Source: Cyanobacteria bacterium REEB67 (GTDB lineage Bacteria > Cyanobacteriota > Vampirovibrionia > Obscuribacterales > Obscuribacteraceae). From it: a stretch of 64,000 nt of DNA. Made by a program: the position numbers and the translations under genes. How positions within the stretch are numbered: position 1 is the stretch's first letter; each line of letters opens with the position of its first letter. Under the pieces are notes generated by a model. The model ran no database searches and had not been told where the DNA came from. It worked only from the letters and a program-made list of their open reading frames with translations. Below are positions 8,463-18,145 of this stretch, piece after piece. Where the stretch lies: NCBI GenBank assembly GCA_018971775.1, contig JAGXAB010000015.1, positions 35,262 through 99,261 on the forward strand, read 5' to 3'.

Positions 8463-11400
8463 ATGTTTGTCAATTTCTTTATCAGCCGCCCGATCTTCGC
8501 CTCAGTCTGCTCTCTAATGATCGTCATCGCCGGTATCGTCTCCATCCCCAACCTCTCGATCGCTCAATATCCGGCGATTGTGCCGCCCCAGGTCAAAATC
8601 TCCTCGACCTATACAGGCGCCAGCGCCGCCGCCGTCGAATCGAGCGTCACCAACATCCTCGAACAGCAAATCAACGGCGTCAAAGGGATGAAATACATCA
8701 CTTCGACGAGCGGCAACGATGGTGTGAGCACGATCAACGCCACCTTTGATCTGGAGCGCGATATAGACGCCGCCGCGGTCGACGTGCAAAACAGGGTCGG
8801 CTCGGTGCAGGGCCGTCTGCCCGATGAAGTAAAAAAAACCGGCGTCACGGTCGACAAAGTCTCGACGACAATTATCTTTGCCTCAGCTCTCACCTCGGAC
8901 CGTCATGATGCCCTTTATTTAAGCAACTACGCCGACCTCTATTTCAAGGACGCCCTCAAGCGCGTGCGCGGAGTAGGAGACGTCACCATCTTTGGCGAGC
9001 GCAAATATTCGATGCGAGTCTGGCTCGATCCGACCAAGCTGAACAACCGCAAGATAACGACAGCCGACGTCACCAATGCCCTGGCCGACCAGAACATCCA
9101 GGTGGCGAGCGGCTCGATTGGCAAGGCGCCTTATCCGACCGGACAATCTTTTGAAATCAATACCCGCGTCGTCGGTCGCCTCAAAACCGCCGATGAATTT
9201 GCCAATGTAATCATCAAAAACGCACCGAACGGCGCCGTCATTAAAATCAAGGATGTCGGCCGCGTCGAGCTCGGCGCCGAAAACTACGGGACTTTCTTGC
9301 GCTATAAGGGGCTGAATGCCGTCGGCATCGCCATCTATCAACTCCCCGGTGCAAACGCCCTCGATGTCGCCCGTGATTGTAAAGCCGAGCTGAAAAAACT
9401 AACGCGCAATTTGCCCCCGGGCATGAAATGCGAAATCGCCTTCGACACCACGCTTGCCGTCGACGAATCCATTCACGAAGTAGTGAAGACTCTAGCGGAA
9501 GCGATTTTGCTTGTCGTCGCCGTCATCTTCCTCTTCCTGCAGAGCTGGCGCACCACACTCATTCCGGCTATCACCATCCCCGTTTCATTGATCGGCACTT
9601 TTGCGGCGATGAAAGTGATGGACTTTTCAATCAATACGCTCACCCTCTTCGGTATCACTCTCGCCACCGGTCTCGTCGTCGACGACGCCATCGTCGTCAT
9701 CGAAAACATCGCCCGCCTGATCGAAGAGAAAGGCCTGAACGCCGTCGAAGCGGCGCGCGAAGGTATGAAGGAAGTGACCAGCGCCGTCATCGCCACCACC
9801 CTTGTGCTGGCAGCGGTATTCGTGCCGGTCGCCTTTTTCCCCGGCACTACCGGTCAGCTCTACAGACAATTTGCTCTCACTCTCGCCATATCGGTAGCGA
9901 TTTCGGCCTTCAACGCCCTGACGCTTACACCGGCGCTGGCGGCCCTTTTGCTCAAACAAGAGCACGCCTCCGATAACTGGATCTTCAATAGAATCAACTG
10001 GTTCCTGGACGGCATCCGTTCGATCTTCGACTGCATCCTGCACGTCCTGCTCAAGTTCAAACCAGCCGTAGTGATCGCCTTTGTCGCGTCGCTCGCCCTG
10101 ACAGCCTTCCTTTACTTGAAACTGCCGACCGGCTTCCTGCCCGATGAAGACGTCGGCTATTTCATGATCATCGTCCAGTGCCCCGAGGGCGTCTCCCTCG
10201 ATTACACAAGCAAAGTCGTCGCCAAAGTCGAAAACATTGTCAGCAAAGTGCCCGAATTGCAGGGTGTCTTTGCCGTTGGCGGCTTCGGCTTCAATGGCAA
10301 CAGCTCGAGCAGCGCCATCGTCTTTTGCACACTCAAACCGTGGGATGCGCGCAAGAAAGACAATCAATCGGCCAACGCTCTGATCAATAGTTTGCGCGGG
10401 CCGCTAATGGGCATCGAAGAAGCCTTCTGCATCCCCTTCAACCCGCCCCCGATTCAGGGTCTGGGCAATTTCGGCGGCTTCGCCTTCGAGTTGGAAAATA
10501 CCCAGCGCACCTCCCTCGAAGAATTCTCGGCAGCCACCGACGTTTTCCTGGCCGAAGCACGCAAGAGTCCACTACTGACAGGCATCCAGACGACATTCCG
10601 AATAAACTCGCCGCAGCTCGTGATCAATGTCGATCGCGACAAGGCCGAATCAATAGGCGTCAAAATCGGCGATATTTTCAACACATTGCAGGTCTTCATC
10701 GGCTCGCTCTATGTCAACGATTTCGACTATCTGGACCGCGCCTACCGCGTCTATGTCCAGGCCGATTCGCAATTTCGCAGCAATCCACGCGACATCAATC
10801 AACTCTATGTGCGCACCCTGGCCGGCAATATGGTGCCGATGAACAATCTGGTCAGCATGAAAAACACGACATCGCCGCCGATTATCTCGCACTACAATCT
10901 CTTCAAGTCGATTGAAGTGAACGGTGCGCCCTCGCCGGGGATAAGCTCCGGTCAGGCAATCACCGAGATGGAAGCGATTGCGGCGCGCGTACTGCCCAAG
11001 GGCATGAGCTTCGAATGGACCGGCATCTCGCTCGAAGAAATCCAGTCGGGCAACCTCGCCCTGCTCATCTTCGCCCTCGGCCTACTCTTCGTCTTTCTCG
11101 TGCTGGCCGCTCAGTACGAGAGCCTGCTTGATCCGCTGATCATCCTTTTTGCCGTGCCTCTGGCCATTCTCGGAGCGCTCGGAGCGCAGATGCTGCGTGG
11201 CTTGCAAAACGATGTCTTCTGTCAGATCGGTCTTGTCATGTTGATCGGACTGGCCAGCAAAAACTCGATTTTAATCGTCGAATTTGCCAACCAGCTCCAC
11301 AATAAAGGTCTCTCCTATCAAAAAGCCGTAGTAGACGCGGCTCTGATTCGCCTGCGCCCGATTTTAATGACCTCCCTCGCCTTTATCTTCGGCATCCTGC

Positions 11401-11648
11401 CCCTGGCCATGGCCGAGGGCGCAGGCGCCAACAGCAGGCACTCCCTGGGCACCACCGTCCTCGGTGGCATGATCGTCTCCACTATTCTCAGCCTCTATGT
11501 CGTGCCGGTGCTCTATCTGGTTTTTAACGGCATCAAGAGCAAGCTGACAAAAAAGAAAGACGCGATCGCATTACCGGAGCTTGAGGGCGGCGAAAAAAGC
11601 GGCGGCGGCACTGAAGATCATCAGGGCGAAAGGGCTTTGCGCTCGTAA
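8463..11648 (+). CDS. RND efflux pump inner-membrane permease (HAE1/AcrB type)
   Basis: 1061 residues, full length for the AcrB/MexB class. It starts with MFVNFFISRPIFASV and has the porter-domain hallmark SIAQYPAIVPPQVKISSTYTGA. The proton-relay Asp pair is in TGLVVDDAIVVIEN, and the second half contains GLVMLIGLASKNSILIVEFA. Twelve membrane segments and two large periplasmic loops are evident. It should export hydrophobic compounds by proton antiport. Co-transcribed with the adaptor and probably repressed by the divergent TetR protein. The last 28 bases overlap the convergent VOC gene. Confidence 0.93.
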   Translation: MFVNFFISRPIFASVCSLMIVIAGIVSIPNLSIAQYPAIVPPQVKISSTYTGASAAAVESSVTNILEQQINGVKGMKYITSTSGNDGVSTINATFDLERDIDAAAVDVQNRVGSVQGRLPDEVKKTGVTVDKVSTTIIFASALTSDRHDALYLSNYADLYFKDALKRVRGVGDVTIFGERKYSMRVWLDPTKLNNRKITTADVTNALADQNIQVASGSIGKAPYPTGQSFEINTRVVGRLKTADEFANVIIKNAPNGAVIKIKDVGRVELGAENYGTFLRYKGLNAVGIAIYQLPGANALDVARDCKAELKKLTRNLPPGMKCEIAFDTTLAVDESIHEVVKTLAEAILLVVAVIFLFLQSWRTTLIPAITIPVSLIGTFAAMKVMDFSINTLTLFGITLATGLVVDDAIVVIENIARLIEEKGLNAVEAAREGMKEVTSAVIATTLVLAAVFVPVAFFPGTTGQLYRQFALTLAISVAISAFNALTLTPALAALLLKQEHASDNWIFNRINWFLDGIRSIFDCILHVLLKFKPAVVIAFVASLALTAFLYLKLPTGFLPDEDVGYFMIIVQCPEGVSLDYTSKVVAKVENIVSKVPELQGVFAVGGFGFNGNSSSSAIVFCTLKPWDARKKDNQSANALINSLRGPLMGIEEAFCIPFNPPPIQGLGNFGGFAFELENTQRTSLEEFSAATDVFLAEARKSPLLTGIQTTFRINSPQLVINVDRDKAESIGVKIGDIFNTLQVFIGSLYVNDFDYLDRAYRVYVQADSQFRSNPRDINQLYVRTLAGNMVPMNNLVSMKNTTSPPIISHYNLFKSIEVNGAPSPGISSGQAITEMEAIAARVLPKGMSFEWTGISLEEIQSGNLALLIFALGLLFVFLVLAAQYESLLDPLIILFAVPLAILGALGAQMLRGLQNDVFCQIGLVMLIGLASKNSILIVEFANQLHNKGLSYQKAVVDAALIRLRPILMTSLAFIFGILPLAMAEGAGANSRHSLGTTVLGGMIVSTILSLYVVPVLYLVFNGIKSKLTKKKDAIALPELEGGEKSGGGTEDHQGERALRS

Positions 11649-12025
11649 ATTTCGAGCGGCAGCATATCCGGATCGCGAAAAAAGGTGAAGCGCTTGTTGG
11701 TATATTCGTCGACGCGAATGTCTTCGGCCTCCACCCCGGCGGCGCGCAGGGCGGCCAGTACGGCGGCCACATCCTCTACTTCGAAGGCGAGATGACGCAA
11801 GCCGCAGGCTTCCGGTCCGCTCAAGCGCTCCGGAGTGGCCGGGAAAGAAAATAGTTCAATCTGGCTGTGCGAGCCGACTTGCAGGTCGAGTTTGTAAGAT
11901 TTTCGCTCGGCCCGGTAGACCTCCTGAAGGATTTTAAAACCGAGAGTCTCGGTGTAGAAGCGCCTGGAGCGCTGATAATCGGAACAGATGATGGCCACAT
12001 GATGTATTTTACAATTGCTGAGCAC
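11621..12025 (-). CDS. VOC family protein (YaeR/GloA2-like glyoxalase fold)
   Basis: 134 residues covering two beta-alpha-beta-beta-beta modules. Landmarks are KIHHVAIICSDYQRSRRFYTETLGF at the N-terminus, QIELFSFP, GLRHLAFEVEDVAAVLAAL and a C-terminal RFTFFRDPDMLPLEIYE. The candidate metal ligands (His in HHVAI, Glu in IELFSF, His in LRHLAF, Glu in LEIYE) are all present. This matches the YaeR/SMU1112c-like branch of the vicinal oxygen chelate superfamily, whose substrate is not settled. It overlaps the 3' end of the RND permease gene convergently. Confidence 0.8.
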   Translation of the reverse strand: MLSNCKIHHVAIICSDYQRSRRFYTETLGFKILQEVYRAERKSYKLDLQVGSHSQIELFSFPATPERLSGPEACGLRHLAFEVEDVAAVLAALRAAGVEAEDIRVDEYTNKRFTFFRDPDMLPLEIYERKALSP

Positions 12026-12045
12026 GGAAGCGAAAAACTCCTTTT

Positions 12046-13110
12046 TTAATGCAGAGGCGCGAAGAGCTCCTTGGGGGCGTTTTTGGGCGGATGATCATAA
12101 CAGATGTTGATACCTGGGATGAGCGCGCGCAGCTTTTTCTCGTCCTCGATCAGAGGTGCAGCCACGGTCAAGGTGAGCGAGTAGAGTGGCAGCCCCTTGA
12201 GTACAAAGATACCTTTGAGTGTCACGGCAGTGCGCCGCACATCGAGGGCAATCAGCTTTTTGCAGACACGCAAGGCAGGCATGCCACGATCACTGATTCC
12301 CTTATTGTCGGTCATCTGGATCTGGTTAATCTCGGGAAAAGCGGCCAGGCAGCCAAGGTCGCCATCGCTGATAGCGGCGGCACTGAGGTGCAAAAACGTC
12401 AGATGCGGAGCGTGCAGTTTGGCCAGATCGGCAAAAGCGCGATGGTCGAGCGTATTGAAACCGATGTCGAGGAATTGCAATTTGTTGAGCTTGCGCAGGC
12501 AGTCGAGAGTCAGCCCATGAAGCATCGTGTGAGAGATATCGAGATAACCCAGATTGCCCAGGGCGGCCAGGTTTACCAGACCTTTATCGGAAAGGTCGGT
12601 CCCGTGAAAATCAGCGTATTTCAAGCCTGTCAGATGTTTCATGTGTGCAATCTGCTCATCGCCCATGGTAGTGCGATCGAGGACGATAGCGGCCAGCGCG
12701 TCCGCCGGCAAAGCGTCGAGACACTGGCTGCGATCGGTCAATGTATCGGCGGCAATTAGCATAATCGGCTTACCGACCGGCACTCTCACAAGGCCTCGAG
12801 CCTCGCCGAGCGGCCGTCCGCCCAAGTGCCTGTTGGTCAGCGAAAAATTATCATCAAGAAGGACGAGGCGCCCGACACTGACATCGGCAGGGAAGGTCAG
12901 CAGTCGGCCCGGCCCATTTGATTTGAGCGATGCTGCCGCATGATTGCCGGCCCGGTCTACAGGTGTCCGGGTCGCGGCAGCTTTGTCGGGCGCAGCCGGA
13001 GACGGCCCTGTGCCTGACCAGAGAGCACCCAGGCAAGAGCAGAGAGCGCCACCATATACAATGGCAGACCAGGGACTTCTGCGCCGGCAACGCGGGGAGC
13101 TTTTGTTCAT
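12046..13110 (-). CDS. Secreted or membrane-anchored leucine-rich-repeat protein
   Basis: 354 residues. One hydrophobic segment near residues 15-32 (SAIVYGGALCSCLGALW) acts as signal or anchor. From about residue 150 there are roughly six LRR-like units of 22-26 residues, for example LKYADFHGTDLSDKGLVNLAALGNLGYLDIS and LQFLDIGFNTLDHRAFADLAKL. The DL/SDKGL pattern resembles the cysteine-poor LRRs common in secreted proteins of environmental bacteria. No catalytic domain is visible. Likely an extracytoplasmic binding protein. The promoter region is shared with the divergent membrane-methyltransferase gene. Confidence 0.65.
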   Translation of the reverse strand: MNKSSPRCRRRSPWSAIVYGGALCSCLGALWSGTGPSPAAPDKAAATRTPVDRAGNHAAASLKSNGPGRLLTFPADVSVGRLVLLDDNFSLTNRHLGGRPLGEARGLVRVPVGKPIMLIAADTLTDRSQCLDALPADALAAIVLDRTTMGDEQIAHMKHLTGLKYADFHGTDLSDKGLVNLAALGNLGYLDISHTMLHGLTLDCLRKLNKLQFLDIGFNTLDHRAFADLAKLHAPHLTFLHLSAAAISDGDLGCLAAFPEINQIQMTDNKGISDRGMPALRVCKKLIALDVRRTAVTLKGIFVLKGLPLYSLTLTVAAPLIEDEKKLRALIPGINICYDHPPKNAPKELFAPLH

Positions 13111-13256
13111 CTCTCTAGGATAACCTCCCCGATGTCAAAATCGGCGGGCTGATAACATTGTTGCTAATCATCGACAAGTCCGGACGAAACGGGAGGATAG
13201 TCCTCTTGCTGGGCATTAAGATTGTACCGTTGTTGGTTAGTTCCCAGAAGGTAGTC

Positions 13257-15476
13257 ATGAACGAAAAGTCAGTGGACAAAAAGTTAGTCATTGAGCTTTT
13301 CGTCATTAGCGCCGCATCCCTGTATTTCGAACTGGCCATGATCCGCTGGCTTTCCTCCGAGATACGCATCTTCGCTTATTTTAAAAATATTCCCCTGATG
13401 GCCTGTTTATTTGGCCTCGGTCTGGGTATGGCCATGTCGCGCAGCAAGCGTGATCTTTTCAAATGGTTTCCGGTCGGCCTCTGCATATTGATTGCGATCA
13501 TCTGCGTGGCTGGTCATACGATCGGCAACCCTTACTTCGACCTTACCCACGTCACTTTCATCAATCCGCTGGAAAATTATCTGATCGGCAATTTCGGCGA
13601 TGGCAAAACTCACACCGAGATAGTCTACCGCGTCATCTTTTTCATGAAAGGACTGACGGTCCTGGTCGGTGTCTTTTATCTAATCGTCTGGACATTCAGC
13701 GGCCTCGGTCAGAAGATCGGCCAGCTCTTCGAAAAATTCGATTCGCTAAAAGCCTACAGTATCAATGTCTTCGCCAGTCTCGCCGGCATCTTGTTATTTA
13801 CAATCGTCTCTTACTGCAGCCTGACGCCACCAGTCTGGTTGCTTATCGGCATTTTGCCGATGTTCGCCTTCTATCGCAAGCCTCGGCAGATAGGCGCCCT
13901 GGTCGGCGCCCTGGTCATCGCCTTCGCGCTCAATATGCCGAACGTCCGCTGGTCGCCCTACTACCGTATCAGCGTCACCGATGCCATGCTCGACGCCGAC
14001 GGCAGCTATCCGGCTTTCAAATACGGCTCCAATATCAATGTCAATTATGACACCATAGAAGGTGCCTACGACAATCGTCCGGAAGTCCTGGCCAAGCTCT
14101 CTCCGAAACAAAAAGCGAAGACAGCCGACTATTACGACACCCCCTATATCGCCCTCGGAGACAAGCCGCGCAGCGTACTGGTCTTAGCAGCCGGTACGGG
14201 CAATGACGTAGCCGCCGCCCTCAGACACGGCGCAGATGATGTCGATTGCGTCGAAATCGATCCTTATATCGCCAATCTCGGCAAAGAAATCCACCCGGAA
14301 AATCCATATAACGATCCGCGCGTCCACATCATCGTCGACGACGCCCGCGCCTATCTCAGACGCTGTCAGAAGCATTACGACCTGATCGTCTTTGCCTATC
14401 TGGACAGCCACAGCGCCTTTAGCTCGATGTCGTCGATACGCCTGGACAATTACGTCTACACCAGAGAATGCTTCCACGACGCTTCCCGCCTGCTCAAGCC
14501 AAAAGGCGTCATGTCGGTAATCTTTTATTATCTGACCTGGTGGCAACTGGCCCGCATCTATCACTCGGTCGAGCAGGGCTACGGCGGCCAACCCCTCGGT
14601 GTTTATTCGGCGTCGGATAACGGCCCCACCTTACTCGTCGGACCCGGCGTCGATCCCGTCGCAGTCAAAGCAAGCGGGCTGAAAATGTTCGACCTGGCCG
14701 ACGCCGCCAAGAGTTTCAACTTCGATATCAATGAATGGAAAGACGTCAACGCTACAACCGATGACTGGCCATACGTCTTCCTGCGCAGCCCGGGTGTCAC
14801 CTGGAACTACGCCTTCGGACTCTTCTTCACTCTCATCCTCGGCTTCGGCCTGGTACGCAAGGCCTTCGGCAGCTTCACCTCCAATGTCTCCGGCCGTCTG
14901 ATGTTTTTCCTCGGTGCAGCCTTCATGCTGATCGAAACGAAAAGCGTCACTCAGATGGGCCTACTCGCAGGCACCACCTGGGTAGTCAACTCCTGCGTAA
15001 TCAGCGGCGTCCTGCTAATGATCCTCGCCGCCAATCTAATTCAAATCAAATACAGATTCAAAAATCTCAATATTCTTTTCGGTCTTCTTTTCGTTTCGAT
15101 CATCGCCAATTATTTCTTCGACCTGAACATTTTGAACGGCATGCCGACGATGATGAGCATCGCCACAGGCTCACTCATACTCTCATCGCCACTACTTTTT
15201 GCCGCCATGATCTTCGCCATATCGTTTAGTCGCGTCGCCGACCCGAGCAAGGCCCTGGGCATGAACCTGCTTGGCACTCTCGTCGGCGGTGCTTTCGAAT
15301 ATCTATCGATGATGCTCGGCGTCAAAGCGCTCAACTTAATAGCTCTTATACTCTACGGGCTGGCTTTTCATTATGCGCGTAAACTGAATAGTATGCCGCC
15401 CGAGAGCCGCCTTGAAGCAATGGGCGAAAATGCGGAGGCCGCAGTAAAAACGGAAGGCGATGCAGGAGATGCATGA
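13257..15476 (+). CDS. Multi-pass membrane protein fused to a spermidine-synthase-like domain
   Basis: 739 residues from the ATG at 13257, preceded by an AGAAGG ribosome site. The frame is open 33 codons further. N-terminal membrane segments (residues about 10-240) are followed by a soluble aminopropyltransferase-like domain at about 290-480 with SVLVLAAGTGNDVAAAL, DCVEIDPYI and VDDARAYLRR, and then about seven more membrane segments. Such fusions are widespread and of uncertain function. The SpeE-like nucleotide-binding motifs are intact, but the catalytic gate-keeping loop (SHSAFSSMSSIRLDN) differs from true SpeE. The stop overlaps the cupin gene by four bases (ATGA). Confidence 0.75.
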   Translation: MNEKSVDKKLVIELFVISAASLYFELAMIRWLSSEIRIFAYFKNIPLMACLFGLGLGMAMSRSKRDLFKWFPVGLCILIAIICVAGHTIGNPYFDLTHVTFINPLENYLIGNFGDGKTHTEIVYRVIFFMKGLTVLVGVFYLIVWTFSGLGQKIGQLFEKFDSLKAYSINVFASLAGILLFTIVSYCSLTPPVWLLIGILPMFAFYRKPRQIGALVGALVIAFALNMPNVRWSPYYRISVTDAMLDADGSYPAFKYGSNINVNYDTIEGAYDNRPEVLAKLSPKQKAKTADYYDTPYIALGDKPRSVLVLAAGTGNDVAAALRHGADDVDCVEIDPYIANLGKEIHPENPYNDPRVHIIVDDARAYLRRCQKHYDLIVFAYLDSHSAFSSMSSIRLDNYVYTRECFHDASRLLKPKGVMSVIFYYLTWWQLARIYHSVEQGYGGQPLGVYSASDNGPTLLVGPGVDPVAVKASGLKMFDLADAAKSFNFDINEWKDVNATTDDWPYVFLRSPGVTWNYAFGLFFTLILGFGLVRKAFGSFTSNVSGRLMFFLGAAFMLIETKSVTQMGLLAGTTWVVNSCVISGVLLMILAANLIQIKYRFKNLNILFGLLFVSIIANYFFDLNILNGMPTMMSIATGSLILSSPLLFAAMIFAISFSRVADPSKALGMNLLGTLVGGAFEYLSMMLGVKALNLIALILYGLAFHYARKLNSMPPESRLEAMGENAEAAVKTEGDAGDA

Positions 15477-16435
15477 TGCAGAAAATTGCTGAAACAGCAG
15501 ATTTGAAGAAGTTGACCGAAGCTGCTCTCCATTTCGAATACACAAAAGCCGCCGATCCGATTGGCTCAGGAGCAATAAGTCCGGTCCCTTATGCCGAATT
15601 TTCCGGGCAATTGCATCAAGAAAATGCCACAGCCCTGATCCCGCTCGACATGAGCGAGGCGCTCGGCTGCCCTGGTCCGGCCACCAGTCCCGCTCTCTGT
15701 GCCAATTTCGTACACATTCTGCCAAACGAAAGTCTGATCACGCATTTCAACGCCACATCTGTCCTCATCTACGTCATGCGCGGCAGCGGTATCACACAAT
15801 TTGAAGGGCAGGAAATCCCCTGGCAAACAGGTGATTTTGTCGTGCTACCCGTGGGCGAAGCGGGCTGTAGGGCCACCCATCAGGCCAGAGAAGACAGTGC
15901 CTTTTATCTTGTCCACGACGAGCCTCTGCTGCGCTACCTGGGCGCAGAAGCAAAAAAGGCGCAATTTCAGCCGACCCTTTATACATCGGCGCAGTCGCTC
16001 AAAAAACTGGCCGAAGTCGAGCACGATGCCGATGCGGTCAATCGCAGTCGGGTCAGCGTCCTGCTCGCCAATAAAGACATGGATCAGACGCTCACGGTCA
16101 CCCACACGCTCTGGGCCATGCTTGGCGTCTTGCCTCCGGGCACGGTGCAGTTGCCCCATCGCCATCAATCGGTGGCCCTCGACCTCATCCTCGACTGCCA
16201 GCCCGGCTGCTATTCACTGGTTGGCCCCAGACTCGACGAAAAAGGCGCCATTATCGATCCGAAAAGGGTAGATTGGAAGCCATACTCTGCCTTTGTCACG
16301 CCGCCTGGTCACTGGCACGCGCACTACAACGAATCGGGCCAGAAAGCTCACCTTATCCCGATGCAGGACGCCGGCCTGCAGACTTATTTAAGATCGCTCG
16401 ATATCAAATTTGTTTTGCCGAAAAAGGTTGATTGA
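15473..16435 (+). CDS. Double-cupin protein (gentisate dioxygenase-like)
   Basis: 320 residues with two cupin domains. The first (about residues 80-145) contains THFNATSVLIYVMRGSGITQFEGQ and TGDFVVLPVG. The second (about 215-300) contains PHRHQSVALDLILDC and TPPGHWHAHYNES. His residues in PHRHQS and GHWHAHY are good metal ligands, while the first cupin has fewer. The arrangement resembles bicupin dioxygenases, but substrate and activity are not deducible. The ATG at 15473, with AGGAGA upstream, overlaps the previous stop by four bases, so it is translated with the membrane spermidine-synthase-like gene. Confidence 0.65.
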   Translation: MMQKIAETADLKKLTEAALHFEYTKAADPIGSGAISPVPYAEFSGQLHQENATALIPLDMSEALGCPGPATSPALCANFVHILPNESLITHFNATSVLIYVMRGSGITQFEGQEIPWQTGDFVVLPVGEAGCRATHQAREDSAFYLVHDEPLLRYLGAEAKKAQFQPTLYTSAQSLKKLAEVEHDADAVNRSRVSVLLANKDMDQTLTVTHTLWAMLGVLPPGTVQLPHRHQSVALDLILDCQPGCYSLVGPRLDEKGAIIDPKRVDWKPYSAFVTPPGHWHAHYNESGQKAHLIPMQDAGLQTYLRSLDIKFVLPKKVD

Positions 16436-16441
16436 TAATCG

Positions 16442-18061
16442 CTATTTTGCCCCAAGCGGCAGGGTAAACCAGAAGATACTGCCCTGGCCAGGCTCACTCT
16501 CGACGCCGACCTGACCGCCATGGGTCTCGACTATTAATTTGCAAATAGCCAGACCGAGGCCGAAACCCTGCGATTGCTTGCCGCTTTTGGTCTGATAGAA
16601 GCGCTCGAAGAGGCGCTGCCTTTGTTCGGCCGACACACCCGGCCCCTGATCCCGGACCGAAATACAGAGCATTTTTCTGTTGCGTGGATCGATTTGATCG
16701 CTGATTTCTATTTGCGATTGCTTCGGACTAAATTTGATCGCGTTAGATAAATAGTTGATCAGCACTTGCTGGCAGCGAGCCGGATCGGCGTGGAGCGCGA
16801 CATCAGAACAGTTGTTAAAAATAGCGATCTCACGGCGTAAAGCGAGACCGGCGACAGTCTCGATCGCTTCATCGGCCAATTTGCGGGAGGTAAAATTGCT
16901 GCAATCGATCTCGAGCTTGCCCGCTTCCAGCTTGTCGATGGTTAGCAAGTCGTTGACGAGACCGACGAGAAGCGCGATGTTATGTTTGACACCGAGGATG
17001 TGCTTCTGTACTGGTGGCGCTGGCAGTGGCACTTTGTCGCTGGTGAGAATTTCCAGTGATATTTGCGAAGACATCAGAGGCGAGCGCAAATCATGAGCGA
17101 CCATCTGCATTACTTGCTCGCGGTGATCGGCGGCGCGTCGAAGTTCTGCCGATGCTTCGTGCAGAACGCCGTCGAGGTAAGCGAGCTCGTCTCCACCGCC
17201 GACATGCCCGGGCAGAGGCAGCCCGCTCGGCAGGAGCCGGGCATTACCAACCAGTAAATTGAGGCGGCTGGTGATGTCGCGCAAAAACAGAATGAGAAGG
17301 AGAGCGACAAAAATCAAGTTGCCGACATTGGCCCAGAAAATTATTTCTTTTACTTGCCGGCGCGAGGCCTCTTCCCGAGCTCGGATCGCGATCAGGCGTT
17401 TCTTTTGCTCGGCCATTACCCGGGTGACGATCTGACTTTTGACAAAGGCCTGGCGGATCATCGAGCGCAGACCTTTGATATTAGTGACGGCCTGATCATA
17501 GCTGGCGCCGCCTTCCGGAGCGCCAACCGCCGTCAATTGCGAAAATTCCGAATTGGCCAGCTTCCTGAACTCAGCAACGGCGGCCTGCCCTTCCGGATCG
17601 CCTGCGGTGAGGCGGTCGATGATTTCCAGCTCGCGATTGAATTGCTGAAAGAGCTCTTTCCCGGCGGTCAGATAACCCACCGCTCCGGTCACTGAATAAC
17701 TTGCTATCGCGCCGCCGGCGTTGGCAAAAAGTATTGTGATCGTGTTGATATGGTCGATGATTTCGCTTTGCTGACGCTCGACGGCGGCCATCGCTTCAGC
17801 TCGCAAGACAAGCTGATAAAGCATGACGTTGAAGCCAATCTCGAGCAAGACCGGCAGCAGCACCACGGCCAGGACCTTGTGCAAAATTTGCGGATGCAGG
17901 CGCTTCAGTTGTGAGAGGGGATTTTCCACGATATAGGTAATATGCCCAGTGACCGCTATCACCACAGGCGGTATTAGTGCCAAAAAATTTTGCCGGTTTA
18001 TCGGACAGGCCGCCCCGAGTCCGATAATTAAGCGCCGGCAAAAGATCAGAGATGGTGGCAC
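16442..18061 (-). CDS. Membrane sensor histidine kinase
   Basis: 539 residues. Two membrane segments (about residues 62-80 and 240-262) enclose an extracytoplasmic sensing region of about 160 residues with no recognised domain. A HAMP-like linker follows. HisKA has the phospho-acceptor His323 in MVAHDLRSPLMSSQ. The ATPase domain shows N-box QVLINYLSNAIKFSP, G1 RDQGPGVSAEQ and G2 GFGLGLAICKLIVETHGG. The start is uncertain: the longest frame begins with GTG at 18061, and a later GTG at 17929 would give a start closer to TM1. It is divergent from the response regulator at 18146. Confidence 0.85.
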   Translation of the reverse strand: MPPSLIFCRRLIIGLGAACPINRQNFLALIPPVVIAVTGHITYIVENPLSQLKRLHPQILHKVLAVVLLPVLLEIGFNVMLYQLVLRAEAMAAVERQQSEIIDHINTITILFANAGGAIASYSVTGAVGYLTAGKELFQQFNRELEIIDRLTAGDPEGQAAVAEFRKLANSEFSQLTAVGAPEGGASYDQAVTNIKGLRSMIRQAFVKSQIVTRVMAEQKKRLIAIRAREEASRRQVKEIIFWANVGNLIFVALLLILFLRDITSRLNLLVGNARLLPSGLPLPGHVGGGDELAYLDGVLHEASAELRRAADHREQVMQMVAHDLRSPLMSSQISLEILTSDKVPLPAPPVQKHILGVKHNIALLVGLVNDLLTIDKLEAGKLEIDCSNFTSRKLADEAIETVAGLALRREIAIFNNCSDVALHADPARCQQVLINYLSNAIKFSPKQSQIEISDQIDPRNRKMLCISVRDQGPGVSAEQRQRLFERFYQTKSGKQSQGFGLGLAICKLIVETHGGQVGVESEPGQGSIFWFTLPLGAK

Positions 18062-18079
18062 TTCTCAGGGCCCAAGCCG

Positions 18080-18108
18080 TTGGCAAGAGGCGCTGTGCAT
18101 GGTATAAA
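18080..18108 (+). promoter_or_regulatory. Sigma-70-like promoter of the response regulator gene
   Basis: TTGGCA at 18080-18085 and TATAAA at 18103-18108 are separated by exactly 17 bases. The expected transcript start near 18115 fits the ATG at 18146. This also argues against starting the regulator at 18080. Confidence 0.6.
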
Positions 18109-18145
18109 AGTCATGTTGGAAAAGGCCCCCGGTACCTTAAACACG

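Noticed and set aside
9627..10367. 246-codon minus-strand frame inside the RND permease gene
   Set aside because: Shadow of a full-length, motif-complete pump gene.
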